64,000 nt of DNA from Amycolatopsis albispora (GTDB lineage Bacteria > Actinomycetota > Actinomycetes > Mycobacteriales > Pseudonocardiaceae). This document shows, in pieces, positions 52,001 through 59,367 of this stretch. Position 1 is the stretch's first letter, and each line of letters begins with the position of its first letter. The notes beneath the pieces are model-generated. The model ran no database searches. It saw only the letters and a program-made list of their open reading frames with translations, and was not told the DNA's origin. Where the stretch lies: NCBI RefSeq assembly GCF_003312875.1, contig NZ_CP015163.1, positions 6,014,001 through 6,078,000 of the forward strand, written 5' to 3'. The position numbers were made by a program, and so were the translations under genes.

Positions 52001-52154
52001 GGTCGCGCTGCGCGGGGTGCGCGCCGGGGACGCCGACGTCACCCGGATCACCACCGCGGTCCGCGAAAACCTGGGCGACGACGCCTTCGACCGGGCCTAC
52101 GCGCGCGGGCAGGCGCTCAGTCCGCCGCTGGCGCTCGACGCCGCCGGGGCATGA
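49068..52154 (+). CDS. AfsR/SARP-type transcriptional regulator (winged helix-BTAD-NB-ARC-TPR)
   Basis: 1028 residues from GTG 49068. Residues 1-90 are an OmpR-like winged helix (VRYGILGPAEVLTATGEPL, VVPAERLLDGLYGG), 95-245 a BTAD domain (RRAEALSAFEDARRTLADEL, GVDPSPELAAIH), 260-550 a nucleotide-binding ATPase with Walker A GPGGAGKTRLAVEA and Walker B LLLVLDNCEHLV, and the remainder TPR-type helical repeats (from about 610). AfsR-like proteins bind ATP and activate secondary-metabolism or stress genes. No biosynthetic cluster adjoins it, so its target may be the DUF4360 genes upstream or something distant. Its last 38 bases overlap the convergent SnoaL-like gene. Confidence 0.92.
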   Translation: MPVRYGILGPAEVLTATGEPLPVGGPRVRALLTLLLLDAGRVVPAERLLDGLYGGEPPANPVNALQSQVSRLRQAGIAVELLPAGYRLDVAPEQVDAHRFERLADSGRRALAAGDHAGAAARLTEALALWRGPALADAPNAGAAAARLEELRLAALEDRIDADLGRGEHQALVAELGELVAAHPLRERLRGQLVRALHAGGRRAEALSAFEDARRTLADELGVDPSPELAAIHLDVLRAEARPEAPRSTLPTALTSFLGRSGDLRQVSALLGDGRLVTLTGPGGAGKTRLAVEAARHWPGETCLVELAPIDTDVAQAVLSALGLRESTFPADRPATPPADRLVAALATRNLLLVLDNCEHLVDEAAALTARLLAACPALRVLATSREPLAITGEATWPVAPLPVAPPGAPPADAVTYPAVRLFAERAAAVRPGFTVDERTVGDVQRICAALDGLPLAVELAAARVRSLPLGEIAVRLDDRFTLLSRGDRTAAPRHRTLRAVVEWSWDLLDPEEQTLARRLSVFAGGATAAAVAAVCGAGEIGELAEKSLVELGADGRYRMLETIRAFGAEKLAEAGETERLRRAHAEHFLAFAQAAEPQIRSAEQLDWLAALDADYENLLAALRWATEAEPELALRLVAPLCTYWWMRGRRFEGSMLCRDVALRVGPEPPPGLHDEFVLCVANAVAGTPAHEPLDEHLAVVRRFARDWTRPPRYPMVAMVVGLVAGPPDPGTPADRRGPEGFARDPWSQGLALMGTGLKHMLQGDNNGAERLLRDAVDAYRELGERWGLSLALSHYALLLGRRGELAASVTLSDEALALTELIGATDDTTELLYQRADRRRVHGDLAGAEADYERAIHLARRAGTPEALASAFHGLAEIARLRGRYALARELLGRSRAECSTGGFTQEMIQAQLLVTEGRIDEATGAVEAAERRYREALAAPVSARDHTAAADAVDGLAGIALHHGEPKRAAFLLGAAVALRGVRAGDADVTRITTAVRENLGDDAFDRAYARGQALSPPLALDAAGA

Positions 52155-52623
52155 CCAGCGGCAGCGCGAAGCGGTCCCCACCGCGGACCATGCCGATCAG
52201 CGGCTTGACCAGCAGGCCCAGCGCCTTCGCCGCGCCGGGGCGGTCGTTGCGCCGGGCCAGTTCGGGGCCGAACGCGCCCATCAGCTCGACCAGCGCGGGC
52301 AGCGGCCGGACGAACAACGTCAGCTCCTGGATCAGCCCGTCCTCGTTCAGCCGCGCCACCGCGGCCTCCTCGATCGGCACGCCGTTGATCCGCCCGGTGT
52401 AGACCAGCGCGCGGGTGTGCTCGTCGCCGGTGTCGGTGTGGAACCGCATGCCCTCGATCCGGGCGAAGGCGACCGCGACGATCTTCGCGATCTCCGCCTT
52501 GCCGGTGAACCGCGCGCGGTCGGTCAGCGGTGAGATCAGCACCGCGTCCTCGGCGAACGCGCTGAGCACCAGGTCCAGGTCTGCCTTCTCGCCGCCTTCG
52601 CGGTACCGCTCGGTTGCCGTCAT
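52117..52623 (-). CDS. SnoaL/NTF2-like protein
   Basis: 168 residues from ATG 52623, which overlaps the TetR stop (ATGA). The first 120 residues have the NTF2-like layout: ATERYREGGEKADLDLVLSA helices, FAEDAVLISPL, RFTGKAEIAKIVAVAF, TRALVYTGRINGVPIEEA and EDGLIQELTLFVRPL. The C-terminus is a basic tail (PRRRRAP). Such proteins are small-molecule binding or isomerase-like, or serve as polyketide-type cyclases. Coupling to the TetR gene indicates joint control, so it may handle the regulator's ligand. It overlaps the convergent AfsR-like gene by 38 bp. Confidence 0.83.
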   Translation of the reverse strand: MTATERYREGGEKADLDLVLSAFAEDAVLISPLTDRARFTGKAEIAKIVAVAFARIEGMRFHTDTGDEHTRALVYTGRINGVPIEEAAVARLNEDGLIQELTLFVRPLPALVELMGAFGPELARRNDRPGAAKALGLLVKPLIGMVRGGDRFALPLVMPRRRRAPAAD

Positions 52624-53222
52624 GGAGCCTCCTCGGTAAGCCGCCGCAGCCCGTGCCACAGCAGATCGGTGGTCAGCGCGACAACTCGTGCGCGCGGCAG
52701 GTCGCGGTGGTGCCACCACCAGCCGGCGATCGCGTTGACCGCGCTCTTGTAGGTCTCGGCGAACAGCTCGTTCGCGCGGGTGCGGTCGAGGTCGGTGGCC
52801 AGCGGCACGGCGGCGAACAGCTCGGCGAGCTTCTCCGTGGCGCGGGCCTGCGCGCGGCGGTGCACCTCGGCCACCTCCGGATCGGCGGGCGATTCGGCGA
52901 AGATCATTCGCCAGCCGCGTTCGTTGCGCTCGATCCAGCCGAAGATGGCGTCCACCGTGGTGGTGAACAGTTCCTCGGCGTCACGCGGCGCCGGCCGCTC
53001 GCCCCAGGCCGCCTGCAGGCTGTCCACTTCGGACTGGAGCAGCCCGGAGTACAGCTGGGCCTTGGCCGGGAAGTGGTCGTAGAGCACCGGGGTGCTGATC
53101 CCGGCGCGGGTGGCGACCTCGCGCATGCCCGCGCCGTCGTACCCGCGCTCGGCGAACACCTCGGCCGCCGCCGCGAGAATGCGTTCCCGGCGTTCGCCCC
53201 GGGTCAGCCGCTTACCTGACAT
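52620..53222 (-). CDS. TetR-family transcriptional regulator
   Basis: 200 residues. N-terminal TetR HTH: RRERILAAAAEVFAERGYDG, MREVATRAGISTPVLYDHF; the rest is a helical ligand-binding and dimer domain with tryptophans (GWRMIF, AGWWWHH). The start codon ATG 53222 directly abuts a palindrome (53223-53245) and has no Shine-Dalgarno sequence, while a TACAGT hexamer lies 9 bases before it, so the mRNA may be leaderless and self-repressed through the palindrome. It forms a coupled pair with the SnoaL-like gene and is divergent from lhgO (78 bp between starts), which it may also control. Confidence 0.9.
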   Translation of the reverse strand: MSGKRLTRGERRERILAAAAEVFAERGYDGAGMREVATRAGISTPVLYDHFPAKAQLYSGLLQSEVDSLQAAWGERPAPRDAEELFTTTVDAIFGWIERNERGWRMIFAESPADPEVAEVHRRAQARATEKLAELFAAVPLATDLDRTRANELFAETYKSAVNAIAGWWWHHRDLPRARVVALTTDLLWHGLRRLTEEAP

Positions 53223-53245
53223 CTGTTAGGTACTGTACCTGACAG
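53223..53245. promoter_or_regulatory. Probable TetR operator overlapping its own promoter
   Basis: CTGTTAGGTAC-T-GTACCTGACAG: 11-bp arms with one mismatch. A further half-site-like GACGTTAGG follows at 53245. The palindrome covers the TACAGT that would be the -10 of a leaderless transcript starting at the TetR start codon. Confidence 0.7.
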
Positions 53246-53300
53246 ACGTTAGGTTGAGGCGCCGCCCGGTCCGCGGACGGCTCACGTACGCTGCGGGACC

Positions 53301-54482
53301 GTGCGCAAGAACGTTGTTGTCATCGGCGGCGGGATCATCGGGCTGGCCACGGCGTGGGAACTGACCCGCCGCGGCGAGCACGTCACCGTGCTGGAGAAGG
53401 AAGACCACTGGGCGGCCCACCAGACCGGGCACAACTCGAACGTGGTGCACGCCGGGTTGTACTACAAGCCGGGCTCGTTCAAGGCGCGGATGTCGGTGGC
53501 GGGCAACCGCTCCATCATCGACTTCGCCAAGGAGCACGGCGTCGGCGTCGAGGTCTGCGGCAAGCTGGTGGTGGCCACCTCCGAAGCCGAACTGCCCGCG
53601 CTGGGCGTGCTGGCCCAGCGCGCCGAGGCCAACGGCGTGCCGGCGAAGCTGATCAGCGCCGACGAGGCCCGCGACTACGAGCCCGAGGTCGCCTGCGTCA
53701 GCGCGCTGCGGGTGGAGTCCACCGGCATCATCGACTTCCCCGGGGTCTGCCGCGCGCTGGTGCGCCTGCTCGAAGAAGCCGGGGCCGACCTGCGGCTGGG
53801 CACGCCCGCGCTGGGCATCCGCAGCCGGAACTCGAAGGTGGAGGTCGCCACCGGCACCGACGTGCTGCGGGCCGACGCGCTGGTCAACTGCGCCGGGCTG
53901 CACTCGGACCGGATCGCGCGGCTGGCCGGGCTGACGCCGAAGGCACGCATCGTGCCGTTCCGCGGTGAGTACTACGAACTGCGCGAGGACCGCCGCCACC
54001 TGGTGCGCGGGCTGATCTACCCGGTGCCGGACGCGTCACTGCCGTTCCTCGGCGTGCACCTGACCCGGATGCTCGACGGCAGCGTGCACGCCGGGCCGAA
54101 CGCGGTGCTGGCGCTGCGCCGCGAGGGCTACCGCTGGGGTGACATCTCGCCCGCCGACCTGGCCGAGGTGGCGCGGTTCCCCGGCATCTGGCGGCTGGCG
54201 AAGAAGTACGCCTACCCGATCGGCCTGGACGAGGTGCGGCGGTCGTTCTCGAAGAAGCGGTTCGCGAACAGCCTGGCGAAGCTGGTGCCCGCGGTGCGGC
54301 CGGAGGACATCGTGCGCCACGGTTCGGGCGTGCGGGCGCAGGCGCTGCTGCCGGACGGCTCGATGGTCGACGACTTCCTGATCGAGACCGCGCCGAACCA
54401 GGTGCACGTGCTCAACGCCCCCTCCCCGGCGGCGACGAGCGCACTGGAGATCGCCAAGCACGTCGCGGACCAGGTCACGTGA
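53301..54482 (+). CDS. lhgO: L-2-hydroxyglutarate oxidase (LhgO-like FAD oxidoreductase)
   Basis: 393 residues from GTG 53301. FAD-dependent DAO-family enzyme that oxidises L-2-hydroxyglutarate to 2-oxoglutarate and feeds electrons to the membrane. Features are VVVIGGGIIGLATAWELTRR, the GHNSNVVHAGLYYKPGS patch typical of LhgO, STGIIDFPGVCRAL, VNCAGLHSDRIARLAG, FRGEYYEL, and the C-terminal GSGVRAQALLPDGSMVDDF. Length fits E. coli LhgO (about 420) and human L2HGDH. It stands alone and is divergent from the TetR gene, whose operator is 55 bp upstream. Regulation by that TetR protein is possible. Confidence 0.9.
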   Translation: MRKNVVVIGGGIIGLATAWELTRRGEHVTVLEKEDHWAAHQTGHNSNVVHAGLYYKPGSFKARMSVAGNRSIIDFAKEHGVGVEVCGKLVVATSEAELPALGVLAQRAEANGVPAKLISADEARDYEPEVACVSALRVESTGIIDFPGVCRALVRLLEEAGADLRLGTPALGIRSRNSKVEVATGTDVLRADALVNCAGLHSDRIARLAGLTPKARIVPFRGEYYELREDRRHLVRGLIYPVPDASLPFLGVHLTRMLDGSVHAGPNAVLALRREGYRWGDISPADLAEVARFPGIWRLAKKYAYPIGLDEVRRSFSKKRFANSLAKLVPAVRPEDIVRHGSGVRAQALLPDGSMVDDFLIETAPNQVHVLNAPSPAATSALEIAKHVADQVT

Positions 54483-54506
54483 GGTCGCAGCGGAGCCGAG
54501 ACCAAG

Positions 54507-55454
54507 TTACGGCAGGTTCGCGGCTACCAAGGGCGCCGCGCGTTTGACCTCGTCGCAGTAGGGGCCGTTGTCGCTGTCGCTGCGGTTGACCAGGACGCTG
54601 GACCTGTCGTCGTAGGCGAGGATCGCCGTGCACGCGCGGTCCCCGCCGGGGTGCAGCGCCCAGGTCCGACCGCCCGTGTCGAAGGTCTCGCCGGACGCCT
54701 TGTAGTGGTAGTCGAGTTCGTCGGCCGACCGGTCCGGCGCGACCAGCACCGCCAGCAGGTCGAACTCGCTGTTCCCGGTGGACAGCCGCCATTCGCAGCC
54801 GCCGGGCAGGTTGCCCGCCCAGCCCGGCTCCAGCTTGCGCGGGTTCGGCCGCAGGCCCAGCTCGTCGGCCTGCTCCTGGGTCAGCAACGCGCAACCGTCC
54901 ACCGAGGCCAGCGGGCTCGGCGCCGGTGGCGGCGGCGCGGGCTCACCGCCGGGCAGCTGCGACGCGACCAGCCGCACCACCTCGCGCACCGAATCGCAGG
55001 ACTTCTCCGGGTTCCGCCGGTCCCCGGAGCCCACGTAGACGAAGGACCGCCCGGACAGTTCCGTCGCGTAGGTGCAGTAGCTGTCGCCGAGGATCTGGTC
55101 CTTGTACCGGGTCCAGGTGAACCCGCCCAGCTCGACCGTCTCGCCCTGCTCCGACGAGCCGAAGTACTCCGCCAGGCTCAGGTCGGTGCTCAGCCCGACG
55201 CTGACCGCGTCCTTCCGGTCGTCGCTCGCCTGCGGCCAGTCGCAGGTCGGCGGCAGCTTCAGCGTGGGGTTCGCCGGCTTGCTCACGCCCGGCTTCAGGT
55301 CGAGCCGCCGCACGTGCTCCGGGGTGAGCAGCGCACACGGATCGGCGGCCACCTCCTTCGGCACCGGCGTGGACCCGGCGACCGCCTGCCCGGGCACCTT
55401 CGCCGCGCACCCGGCGAGCAGCGCCACCGCGACCAGTGCCGCGAACCGCCTCAC
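54507..55454 (-). CDS. Two-domain DUF3558 lipoprotein 1
   Basis: 315 residues from GTG 55454 (GTGA overlap with the upstream paralogue). A lipoprotein signal ends with the lipobox VALLAGC, so Cys is residue 15 or so. Two DUF3558 domains follow, each beginning with a PCALL motif (DPCALLTPEHVRRLDL and DGCALLTQEQADELGL), containing C-D/E-W (TCDWP, GCEWR) and ending with a conserved cysteine (SCDSVREVVRLVASQLP, YCDEVKRAAPLVAANLP), joined by a proline-rich linker. DUF3558 lipoproteins are abundant in actinobacteria and of unknown function. Exported and membrane-tethered on the outside. Confidence 0.87.
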   Translation of the reverse strand: MRRFAALVAVALLAGCAAKVPGQAVAGSTPVPKEVAADPCALLTPEHVRRLDLKPGVSKPANPTLKLPPTCDWPQASDDRKDAVSVGLSTDLSLAEYFGSSEQGETVELGGFTWTRYKDQILGDSYCTYATELSGRSFVYVGSGDRRNPEKSCDSVREVVRLVASQLPGGEPAPPPPAPSPLASVDGCALLTQEQADELGLRPNPRKLEPGWAGNLPGGCEWRLSTGNSEFDLLAVLVAPDRSADELDYHYKASGETFDTGGRTWALHPGGDRACTAILAYDDRSSVLVNRSDSDNGPYCDEVKRAAPLVAANLP

Positions 55455-56413
55455 GAGCCGGGGAGCTTGGGCGCGACCAGCGGCGCGGCGGCCTTGGCCA
55501 GCTCGCACGTCTTGTCCGCGGCCACGAAGTTGCTCGACATGACCGCCACGTGCGAGCTCTCCGAAACGGCCGTGACCACCCGGCACATGCCGTCGATGTC
55601 GGCTGGCTTGTCGAAGATCTGCCACCGGCGGCCCCCCAGGTCCTCCTCGGCGTCCGGCTTCTCGCCCGGCGCCGAATCCGCGATCGATTCCTCGTACTCG
55701 AAGGTGACGGTGATGTCCTCCCGGCCACCGCTCTCGTCGGCCGGTGACCACTGGCAGCCGTCCGAGGTCTCCCCGGCCGGGAACGGCTTCACGCTCGACG
55801 CCCGCAGCCCGATCTGCTCGGCTTCCTCCGTGGTCAGCGTGGCGCACGGGTCCTGCCCGATCAGCGGCGACTGCTGCTTCGCCGGTGGCGGCGGCGCGGG
55901 CGCGCCGCCGGGCAGCTTCCCGGCGACGAACGGCGCGGCCAGCTTCGCCACCCGGCACGGGTCGCCGTCACCGGAGAAGTCGCTGCTGCCGACCCGGGCC
56001 CAGCTGCGGTCCGGGAACTCGACCACCAGGTCGCACAGCGATTCGATGACCACGCCCTGGTACACCTGCCAGGGCAGCCCGCCCGCTTCGAACGAGGTGT
56101 CCGCCACCGCGCCCGCCATGTACTCGCGCACGGTGATCTCGGGGGTGCTGATGCCGATGTCGACGGAGCCGCCGTCCTCGACGATCCACCGGCAGCCGTG
56201 CGGGATCTTGCGGTTGACCTCGGCCGGGTAGTACTGCGGCTCCTTCAGCTCCAGGAACGCCAGCTGCTCCGGCGTGAAGATCTCGCACGGCTGCAGCGCG
56301 GCGAGCCCGGTGAGCACCGGACCGTCCTGCGCGGGCCGCGGGACACCGCCGACCTCGGTGGTGCAGGCGGTCAGCAGCAATGCGGCGGCGAGCAGGACTA
56401 TCCGGTGGAACAT
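55451..56413 (-). CDS. Two-domain DUF3558 lipoprotein 2
   Basis: 320 residues. Signal with lipobox LLLTACT, then two DUF3558-type domains: QPCEIFTPEQLAFLELKE with GCRWIVED and PCRVAKLAAPFVAGKLPGG, and DPCATLTTEEAEQIGL with GCQWSPAD and TCELAKAAAPLVAPKLPG. The linker is the same Pro/Ala-rich type as in the next gene, with which it overlaps by 4 bp; the pair looks like a gene duplication of an already two-domain protein. It follows serS on the same strand, with a hairpin in between. Confidence 0.86.
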   Translation of the reverse strand: MFHRIVLLAAALLLTACTTEVGGVPRPAQDGPVLTGLAALQPCEIFTPEQLAFLELKEPQYYPAEVNRKIPHGCRWIVEDGGSVDIGISTPEITVREYMAGAVADTSFEAGGLPWQVYQGVVIESLCDLVVEFPDRSWARVGSSDFSGDGDPCRVAKLAAPFVAGKLPGGAPAPPPPAKQQSPLIGQDPCATLTTEEAEQIGLRASSVKPFPAGETSDGCQWSPADESGGREDITVTFEYEESIADSAPGEKPDAEEDLGGRRWQIFDKPADIDGMCRVVTAVSESSHVAVMSSNFVAADKTCELAKAAAPLVAPKLPGS

Positions 56414-56439
56414 GCTTAACCCTCTTTTGGCGGGGGGTT

Positions 56440-56457
56440 CGGGGGGTCGTCCCCCCG
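56440..56457 (-). terminator. Hairpin terminator downstream of serS
   Basis: CGGGGGG-TCGT-CCCCCCG, a near-perfect GC hairpin between the serS stop and the DUF3558 gene start. The same loop and stem composition occurs at 7962-7977. Confidence 0.6.
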
Positions 56458-56461
56458 GGCA

Positions 56462-57727
56462 TCACCGTACTGGGGAGAGCACCTCTCGACCGGCGAAATA
56501 GGGCCGGAGTGCCTCGGGAATCCGGACCGAGCCGTCCGGCTGCTGGTGGTTCTCCAGTATCGCGACGATCCACCGGGTGGTGGCCAGCGTGCCGTTCAGC
56601 GTGGCCGCGGTCTGCGGCCTGCCGTTCTCGTCGCGGTACCGCACACCGAGCCGCCGCGCCTGGAACGTGGTGCAGTTCGAGGTCGAGGTCAGCTCGCGGT
56701 AGGCCTGCTGCGAAGGCACCCACGCCTCGCAGTCGTACTTCCGCGCGGCCGAGGTGCCCAGGTCGCCGGTGGCGGTGTCGATCACCCGGTAGGGCACCTC
56801 GATCTTGGCCAGCATCTGCTCCTCCCAGTCCAGCAGGCGGGCGTGCTCGGCCTCCGCGTCCTCGGGACGGCAGTAGGTGAACATCTCCACCTTGTCGAAC
56901 TGGTGCACGCGGATGATGCCGCGGGTGTCCTTGCCGTACGACCCGGCCTCGCGGCGGAAGCAGGACGACCAGCCCGCGTACCGCGCTGGGCCGTTCGACA
57001 GGTCGAGGATCTCGTCCGCGTGGTACCCGGCGAGCGAGACCTCCGAGGTGCCGACCAGGTACAGGTCGTCGTCACGCAGCCGGTAGACCTCCGACGAGTG
57101 CGCGCCGAGGAACCCGGTGCCCGCCATGATCTCCGGGCGCACCAGCACCGGGGTGATCATCAGCGTGAAGCCGTTCTCCGCGGCCTGCGCCGAGGCCATG
57201 TTCAGCAGGGCCAGCTGCAGCTGCGCGCCGACGCCCTTGAGGAAGTAGAACCGCGAGCCCGACACCTTCGCGCCGCGCTCCATGTCGAGCGCGTCGAGCC
57301 CCTCGCACAGCTCGAGGTGGTCCTTGACCTCGAAGTCGAACTCGGCGGGCGTGCCGACGTGCTTGAGCACGGTGAAGTCCTCTTCACCGCCGACCGGCGC
57401 GTCGGGGTGCACCACGTTCGGCACCAGCCGGTGCAGCTCCTCGAACTCCTCCGAGGACTGCGCCTGCTCGGCCTCGGCCGCCTTCACCTGCGCGGCCAGT
57501 TCCTTGCCCCTGGCCAGCAGCGCGTCCCGTTCCTCACCCTTGGCCCGGCCGATCTGCTTGCCGAGCTGCTTCTGCTCGGCCCGCAAGGAGTCGGCACTCG
57601 CGATCGCGGACCGGCGGCGGGCGTCGAGGTCGAGCAGTTTGCCGACCACGCCCTCGTCCTCACCACGGGCGCGCTGCGACGCGCGCACGGCTTCCGGGTT
57701 TTCGCGGAGTGTCCTGGGGTCAATCAC
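56462..57727 (-). CDS. serS: Seryl-tRNA synthetase
   Basis: 421 residues from GTG 57727, matching bacterial SerRS length. N-terminal [20 protein letters not shown] leads into the long two-helix coiled-coil arm (about 30-100) that binds tRNA-Ser. Class II motifs are present: motif 2 [14 protein letters not shown], preceded by [15 protein letters not shown], and motif 3 [18 protein letters not shown]. Charges tRNA-Ser (and tRNA-Sec) in the cytoplasm. The start lies inside the end of the dehalogenase-like gene (8-bp overlap), an unusual coupling for an essential enzyme. The arrangement serS / divergent septum gene / zincin resembles Rv3834c-Rv3836. Confidence 0.97.
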   Translation of the reverse strand: MIDPRTLRENPEAVRASQRARGEDEGVVGKLLDLDARRRSAIASADSLRAEQKQLGKQIGRAKGEERDALLARGKELAAQVKAAEAEQAQSSEEFEELHRLVPNVVHPDAPVGGEEDFTVLKHVGTPAEFDFEVKDHLELCEGLDALDMERGAKVSGSRFYFLKGVGAQLQLALLNMASAQAAENGFTLMITPVLVRPEIMAGTGFLGAHSSEVYRLRDDDLYLVGTSEVSLAGYHADEILDLSNGPARYAGWSSCFRREAGSYGKDTRGIIRVHQFDKVEMFTYCRPEDAEAEHARLLDWEEQMLAKIEVPYRVIDTATGDLGTSAARKYDCEAWVPSQQAYRELTSTSNCTTFQARRLGVRYRDENGRPQTAATLNGTLATTRWIVAILENHQQPDGSVRIPEALRPYFAGREVLSPVR

Positions 57728-58649
57728 GAGAGGTGAGCGTAGTCGCAGGCCCGGCGACAAAGCCCGCCACCACCCGCCCCAGCTCGGCGCCCGCGTCCTC
57801 CTGGAGGAAGTGACCGGCGCCGCGGATGGTCGGGTGGTCGAGTCCGGCCGCGCCCTTGAGCTTGCGCACCTCGGGCTCCCAGCCGGCGGTGATCGGGTCG
57901 CCGTCGGAGAAGGCGGACAGGATCGGCAGGTCAGCGGTGGTCAGCGTGGCCAGCGCGAGCCGGTTCGCCGCGCTCGCCGGGTCGTCCGGGGTGATCGGCA
58001 CCAGGCCCGGCATGGCCCGCGGGCCCGCCTTGTACATCTCGTTGGGGAAGGGCGCGTCGTAGGCGGCGCGCTCGGCGCCGGTCAGCTTCGTTTTGGTCCC
58101 GGCCTGGACGAACCTCGCGATGTCCATGATCTGCGCGGTCTCCATCGCCTGGCGGAAGGCGTGCCACTCGGCGGGCATGTCGGTGTCGCCGGTGGGCAGG
58201 CCGGTGTTCGCGGCCACCACCCCGGCCACCCGGCCCAGGTTCTCCGCGGCCAGGCGCAGCCCGATCAGCCCACCCCAGTCCTGGCCGACGATGGTCACGT
58301 GCCGCAGGTCGAGCGCGTCGAAGACGAGCGAGCGCACCCACTCGACGTGCCGGGCGTAGGAGTGGTCGGCGATGTCGGCGGGCTTGTCGGACCGGCCGAA
58401 GCCGACCAGGTCGGGCGCGATCGCCCGGAGCCCGGCGTCGGCCAGCACCGGCAGCACCTTGCGGTAGAGGAACGACCAGGTCGGCTCCCCGTGCAGCAGG
58501 AGCACCGGCGGTCCGTCCGGCGGTCCCGCCTCGACGTACGCCATTCTGACGATGCCGCAGGCGGGGTCTTCCAGGTCCGCGTAGAACACGGGGAAGTCGA
58601 AGTCGGGCAGGTCCGTGAACCGGTCGTCCGGTGTCCTCAGCAGGCGCAC
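57720..58649 (-). CDS. Haloalkane dehalogenase-like alpha/beta hydrolase
   Basis: 309 residues from GTG 58649, chosen because the family begins VRxLRTPDxRF; GTG 58658 is another option. Features are FFxDLEDP-like [20 protein letters not shown], the oxyanion [15 protein letters not shown], the nucleophile Asp in [15 protein letters not shown], and the catalytic His in [19 protein letters not shown] and the N-terminal pattern are those of haloalkane dehalogenases of the DhlA type (310 residues); epoxide hydrolase is less likely. It may detoxify halogenated compounds. It runs straight into serS with an overlap, while a long palindrome fills its upstream gap. Confidence 0.85.
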   Translation of the reverse strand: MRLLRTPDDRFTDLPDFDFPVFYADLEDPACGIVRMAYVEAGPPDGPPVLLLHGEPTWSFLYRKVLPVLADAGLRAIAPDLVGFGRSDKPADIADHSYARHVEWVRSLVFDALDLRHVTIVGQDWGGLIGLRLAAENLGRVAGVVAANTGLPTGDTDMPAEWHAFRQAMETAQIMDIARFVQAGTKTKLTGAERAAYDAPFPNEMYKAGPRAMPGLVPITPDDPASAANRLALATLTTADLPILSAFSDGDPITAGWEPEVRKLKGAAGLDHPTIRGAGHFLQEDAGAELGRVVAGFVAGPATTLTSRD

Positions 58650-58661
58650 GCCTCCCACGCT

Positions 58662-58828
58662 AGTGGTTGCGATCGGGAGTTCGCTGGGGGTATTCGGTGG
58701 ATCCAGGTTTTCGCTGGGCGTGCGGCCGGGAGACCCGCGTACCGGTGTTGTACTCGGGTCTTCCGGCCGTGCGTCCAGCGGGAAGCTGGGCCGCCGAGAC
58801 CCCCGGCAGACTTCCGATCGTGACCACT
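58662..58828. repeat. 167-bp imperfect palindrome filling an intergenic gap
   Basis: Two arms of about 80 bp are complementary at roughly four of five positions, with tips AGTGGT/ACCACT, blocks CGATCGG, GGGGGT, CGCTGG and CGGCCGG matched, and a loop of a few bases around 58742. It occupies nearly the whole gap between the DUF350 gene stop and the hydrolase start. No coding potential. Confidence 0.85.
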
Positions 58829-58850
58829 GGGTGGAAGGCGGTACCGACTA

Positions 58851-59303
58851 TCAGCTGATGCCGACGGCCACCACAAGACCGAGGGCGAGGTGCGCGGCGG
58901 CCACCACGATGCTGGCCGGGGCGAACTTCTCGCTCTCGATGGTGGAGCCGACGTCGATCCGGGTGGCCCATTCCAGCAGGCGCACCGCCAGCACCTGGAC
59001 CACGATGCCAAGCAGGCCGTAGACCAGCGACGTGATCAGGCCCTCGGTCAGGTCGCTCGCCGAGTTGAAGATCGCCACCACCACGATGAACGCCATCGAC
59101 AGCAGCCCGGAGGCGGTGACGATGACGGCGTTCGGCAGCCCGCGGCGGACCAGGTCGGACAGCTTGCCCGGGGTGGTCCAGTCGATGGCGTAGAACCCGA
59201 TCAGCATGAGCAGCAGGCCGATCACGCCGTAGAGCAGGATGGCGCCGATGCCGCGGACCAGGTCCGAGCCGAAGGTCTCGGACAGGGCGAGAGTCGTCGT
59301 CAC
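58851..59303 (-). CDS. DUF350-family membrane protein (YjfL-like)
   Basis: 150 residues with four helices arranged as two DUF350 halves: GIGAILLYGVIGLLLMLIGF, then NAVIVTASGLLSMAFIVVVA, LITSLVYGLLGIVVQVLAV and ASIVVAAAHLALGLVVAVGI. The conserved short charged loops (DLVRRGLPNA, TRIDVGSTIESEKFAPA) are typical. In E. coli the family member YjfL is encoded with the GSP-synthase-like YjfC and the DUF1190 protein YjfM; the same three families are adjacent here. Function of DUF350 proteins is unknown. It is the last gene of the trio, 64 bp after the GSP-synthase-like gene. Confidence 0.88.
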   Translation of the reverse strand: MTTTLALSETFGSDLVRGIGAILLYGVIGLLLMLIGFYAIDWTTPGKLSDLVRRGLPNAVIVTASGLLSMAFIVVVAIFNSASDLTEGLITSLVYGLLGIVVQVLAVRLLEWATRIDVGSTIESEKFAPASIVVAAAHLALGLVVAVGIS

Positions 59304-59367
59304 AGGTACTCCCAGGTGCTAGGGCGAGTGCTCAGCGCGGATTGTGCCTGATCATCCGATTCGCGGG

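Noticed and set aside
49743..52181. 812-residue minus-strand open frame antisense to the AfsR-like gene
   Set aside because: The plus strand encodes winged-helix, BTAD, Walker A and Walker B motifs in order; the antisense frame has none.
55000..58000. tRNA gene near serS
   Set aside because: I looked for a cloverleaf with GTTCRA and a CCA-type acceptor in the gaps around serS and elsewhere in the window and found none that I could support.
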